This document shows, piece after piece, positions 61,008 to 64,000 of a DNA stretch of 64,000 bases. Every line of letters starts with the position of its first letter. The first letter of the stretch is position 1. Origin of the DNA: Brasenia schreberi (lineage: Eukaryota; Streptophyta; Magnoliopsida; Nymphaeales; Cabombaceae); the NCBI GenBank assembly GCA_036023115.1, contig JAYKKT010000059.1, positions 10,502,501 through 10,566,500 of the forward strand, written 5' to 3'. The notes under the pieces are model-generated. The model was not told where the DNA came from, searched no databases, and saw only the letters and a list, made by a program, of their open reading frames with translations. Both the position numbers and the translations under genes were made by a program.

Positions 61008-63910
61008 CTAAGATTGTATAATGGTTGCAGACCTCAAAACGTTGGAACCAAGGGGCTCATCAGAGAGACCATTGTCATTGACCTTGTTGGTCTCAGCCCT
61101 TGGGCTGCTTCCTGCACTGCTGTTTGAGAGCGAGAAGAATGCTGTTCTTGTTAAAACACCCGTTGGCGAGGACTCGAGCGGTGAACTGGCATCCCAGCCT
61201 TGAGTCATGAGATTGAGAGCAGAGGCATTGGTGTTTGTGGAATTCAAAACCTCTGCAAGAGGGCCTCCCAAGGAGGTCTCCCAAGAAGGCAGTGCCCAGT
61301 TAGCTTGCCTCTGCAGCGAATCAGTCTGCACCCCCACGCCTAAACCCATCTGAATCGGGTCTGTTTCTCGTGCCAACTTCAGTGGTGAGTGTGCAAACTT
61401 ATCTTGATTCTGAGACGGTGAAGCCAAAGAGAAGCCTGAGGATGCAATTGGCTCAGAGATGGAAAGTTGGCTTCTTTCTGGTTGGGCTTCTTCAATCTTA
61501 GGCCAGTCATCAATGAAACTCCGGAGAGAATGAGATTGTTGGGGCTCTCTAGCATTCAGGTCCGAGGAGAGACCGAAATTCTTGCTTTGCAAGTATGAGT
61601 TTCGCTGAGCATCGCTCGAGAGGGAATCAGATGAAATCATGCCAAATGCAGGATGCGATTCCTGTGACCGAAGCTGTTGTGTCAGTAGTGAAAATGATTC
61701 CCTCTCTTTGAGATTTACAGAGGACTGCAAAATGTCGGTCTGCGGATTCTGAATTCGGTCTTCGACATTGCATTTGTTTATCAAGAACCTGGCTCAAGCA
61801 TAAGATGAACTTAAGTACTCGAGAGATGGCTACAGACAGGAGAGGAAAACCATCACAAGAAAACTACCACAAGTGAATGGACAATAACAAACACACCCAA
61901 TCAAACTAAACCAATTTTGTGACACCAAATCAGATGCATCTCTAATTCATTTGGACTTCCACACAAAAGGAAAACCAAGTAAATAAGGATCAATTATAAG
62001 TTGAACCATTAATTTTCATCACAGCCAAATAATTATAATCAAGCTCATTGTAATTCTACACTCTAAACCAAGAATGTAAAAACCCACAAGTTCCCAGCAA
62101 GCTAATGAGAAAGCTAGATTCCTTTTGCTCAAGACAAACATAGATAAAACAGGATGGTTCCTCTCACAAAGTGTCATTTTCTGAAGAATGTTCAAATGTA
62201 CAAGCAGTGTATCCTGTTCCAAAAAAAGAGGGCAAGCAAGAAATGCAGTAAAAGAGTTGTTTACCTGCTGAAGTTGGCTGCAGCAGAAGAAGGGTCGGCG
62301 GATTGATGGAAGGGCTTGATCTGGTGCTGGGCAATGGCTAGAGATTCCGGCGCATTGCCGGAAACCGGTGCCGTCAATGAGGGAGCAGTGACGGGAGCCG
62401 CCTTGGAGGCGGAGGCAGCAGTGGTTCCGGCAGTGGCCTGGCCAGTTTGGCCTTCCACAGGCTTTCTTGAACGGTGGCGGCCCCTGTTCATGTGACGCTC
62501 GCAGTACTTCTGATCGGCCACAGCGTCGCGGGAGCACCGCCATTTCTTCCCGTCAGTTCGCCGGCACCGGCCCGGTTCAGGGTCCGGGTTGCCGGAAAAT
62601 CCAAGATGGAAAGGTCCCCACCCGACTGAAACCAATACCGGCAGAAACAGATCAATGACAAAGAAAAGAACTATCATTATAATCATCAAACACATCCGAT
62701 GAAAACTGGGAGAAATGAAAAACCAATGACAGGAAAAGATGGGATTTTTCTTAGACAAATTTGATTTTTTTGAGGAAACCAACAAAGGGGATTCGAAATT
62801 TATACTTACAGGCATTGGGCCTTAAGGAAGCAGCACAAAATGTAGAGAGGGGAGACGGATTCATGGATCTCCTTATGGGCAATAGCAGATTCGGAGGGAT
62901 TGGCACTCCAGCAATGATGTATTTGAAGATCAACGCTTGGTGTTCCAACTCCAGCCACTGAGAGGGCGTGAAAGGCCCTCTAACCACTCCTAAAACGCCA
63001 TGCATGTCTCCGTTCAAGCTCCCCGAACTTAAACCTTCATCAACAAAATCACAAACTCAAAACACTTAGAGATCACAGCCCATCAAAGCTTCCATACAGA
63101 ACAGTATCATATAGACGACCGTAGTAGCAGAAAAAGAGAAGTTGATAAGAAAAATCGATTTTGTCTTTCACCGCCTAAATATCAAAAAGAAATAAAAACT
63201 GCAAGCTTTACTAAGTTAGCACACCATAACTTTTAAGCCTTTTCTTTTGACAAGACTAAGCTGAGATCATTTCATGAAAAGACCCTATGAACTATCCCCC
63301 TCGGCAAACAGAATAAGCAAAGGAACATGAATAATGAATGGAAACTTAGCCCGGAAACCCATGTTCTGTATGTATCGGTTGAACCGCAGCAAGAGCGAAA
63401 GTAGAAAAAAGGGCAACTCAATCAAGAGAAACAAGAAAGAACCGAACTTTCCCTAGGAGTCTCCCACATGGACTTTTAACCATCAGATTTCTGATCTTAT
63501 TAATAGCAAACAAACTAAACAAGAATAGATTGTGGAACTGCCAGCCAATCTATACCTGGTGTTTTGCTATAGGAAGAGTGAAAAGAGGGAAGTACTGCAG
63601 TCTGCATAGAGTCATGGGCGCTATGAGATTTATTTAGAGGAGAGAACTCGAAATTTGCATCTGGGAATAGCGCATGGGATCTGAGGATTGTGGGCTTCGT
63701 TTGAAGCAGCATTGGCTTTGAGGACATAACATCGTCCCTCTTTAGCATTTTGCAGGTATCATTGCCCACTTGAGGGGTTTTGGAGTTATCATCAAGAAAC
63801 CCACAAGGCCTCCCTTGTTTCAGCACAGATCCACAACTCTTTTGCTCAGAAACACCGTTTTTTGAGACACCCAAATAGCCTACACGATCCAAACCAAAAC
63901 TGAAATCCAT
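61008..63910 (-). CDS. Growth-regulating factor (QLQ/WRC transcription factor)
   Basis: Four exons (63910-63556, 63034-62810, 62625-62265, 61788-61008) join in frame to 573 aa with GT-AG introns. GRFs are plant nuclear transcription factors that, with GIF coactivators, promote cell proliferation in leaves and other organs. The QLQ domain, which contacts GIF, lies at about residues 139-174 ([20 protein letters not shown]). The DNA-binding WRC domain is at about 208-252 ([17 protein letters not shown]) with C214, C224, C235 and H238 in the CX9CX10CX2H pattern and a basic tail ([11 protein letters not shown]). C-terminal family motifs are present: an FFD-like segment (SFIDDWP), a TQL-like SQLS and [10 protein letters not shown] near the end. 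The pattern resembles the AtGRF1/2 group. The ATG (MDFSFGLD) follows an in-frame stop 15 bp upstream. The promoter is outside the window. Confidence 0.95.
62453..62474 (-). promoter_or_regulatory. miR396 target site in GRF exon 3
   Basis: The minus strand reads CCGTTCAAGAAAGC, then CTGTGGAA, within the codons for RSRKPVE at the end of the WRC domain. This is the conserved miR396 recognition site of GRF mRNAs, pairing along its length with one bulged base. It predicts post-transcriptional repression of this gene by miR396. Confidence 0.92.
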
Positions 63911-64000
63911 CAGTAGCACAAGACCCCACTAAGACGCCACCGGAAATTCAGCAGCTGGTTCATCATTCATGGAAGGCAGATGCAGGCATAGCTCATCTCC
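63911..64000 (-). other. GRF 5' UTR (partial)
   Basis: The 90 bp before the GRF start codon contain an in-frame TAG 15 bp upstream of the ATG, supporting that ATG. Another ATG occurs in this stretch (63967-63969 on the minus strand), so a short upstream frame may exist. The transcript start lies beyond the window edge. Confidence 0.5.

Noticed and set aside
61021..61203. Plus-strand gene opposite the GRF exon
   Set aside because: It is a mirror frame of the GRF coding exon with no domain of its own.

Overview
The window is nuclear DNA from a flowering plant: AT-rich, with GT-AG introns, plant-specific gene families and a small nuclear insert of plastid trnL DNA. I cannot name the species from the sequence. 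Three protein-coding genes look intact, with all exons joining in frame. They are an MLO-family seven-transmembrane protein (+, 25055-37826, 14 exons, 498 aa), a CCHC zinc-knuckle nucleic-acid-binding protein of the CNBP/GIS2 type (+, 47838-55684, 3 coding exons, 250 aa, nine knuckles) and a growth-regulating factor with QLQ and WRC domains (-, 61008-63910, 4 exons, 573 aa) carrying a miR396 target site.

The rest is mostly repeats and gene debris. From left to right: unassigned sequence (1-3000); the C-terminal end of a leucine aminopeptidase gene with an internal tandem duplication (3000-3650, -); a decayed Ty1/copia remnant (5230-7090, +); an RTE-clade LINE (7091-9259, -) abutting a 5'-truncated LRR receptor-kinase pseudogene (9260-11522, +); a run of RTE copies (11983-20470); SINE-like and MITE-like elements (20500-24900); the MLO gene, whose tenth intron holds a long RTE LINE, a hAT-like remnant and an antisense Ste20-type kinase fragment; a decayed copia element (about 38770-42720, -); palindromic MITE-like repeats (43060-43850); another RTE (44561-46783, -); the CNBP gene, whose first intron holds another near full-length RTE (about 49935-53185, -); MITEs, the plastid insert and simple repeats (55700-60500); and the GRF gene at the right end, whose promoter lies outside the window.

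One RTE family dominates: about ten copies can be recognised. All have decayed reading frames, several have readable target-site duplications, and the common 3' end is a TTG repeat. The clearest structural observations are a 55-bp RTE 3' tip nested in another RTE with a 17-bp target-site duplication, a rearranged plastid trnL insert, and a dispersed tRNA-like SINE family. I see no operon-like cluster and no candidate for a new defence or biosynthetic system.
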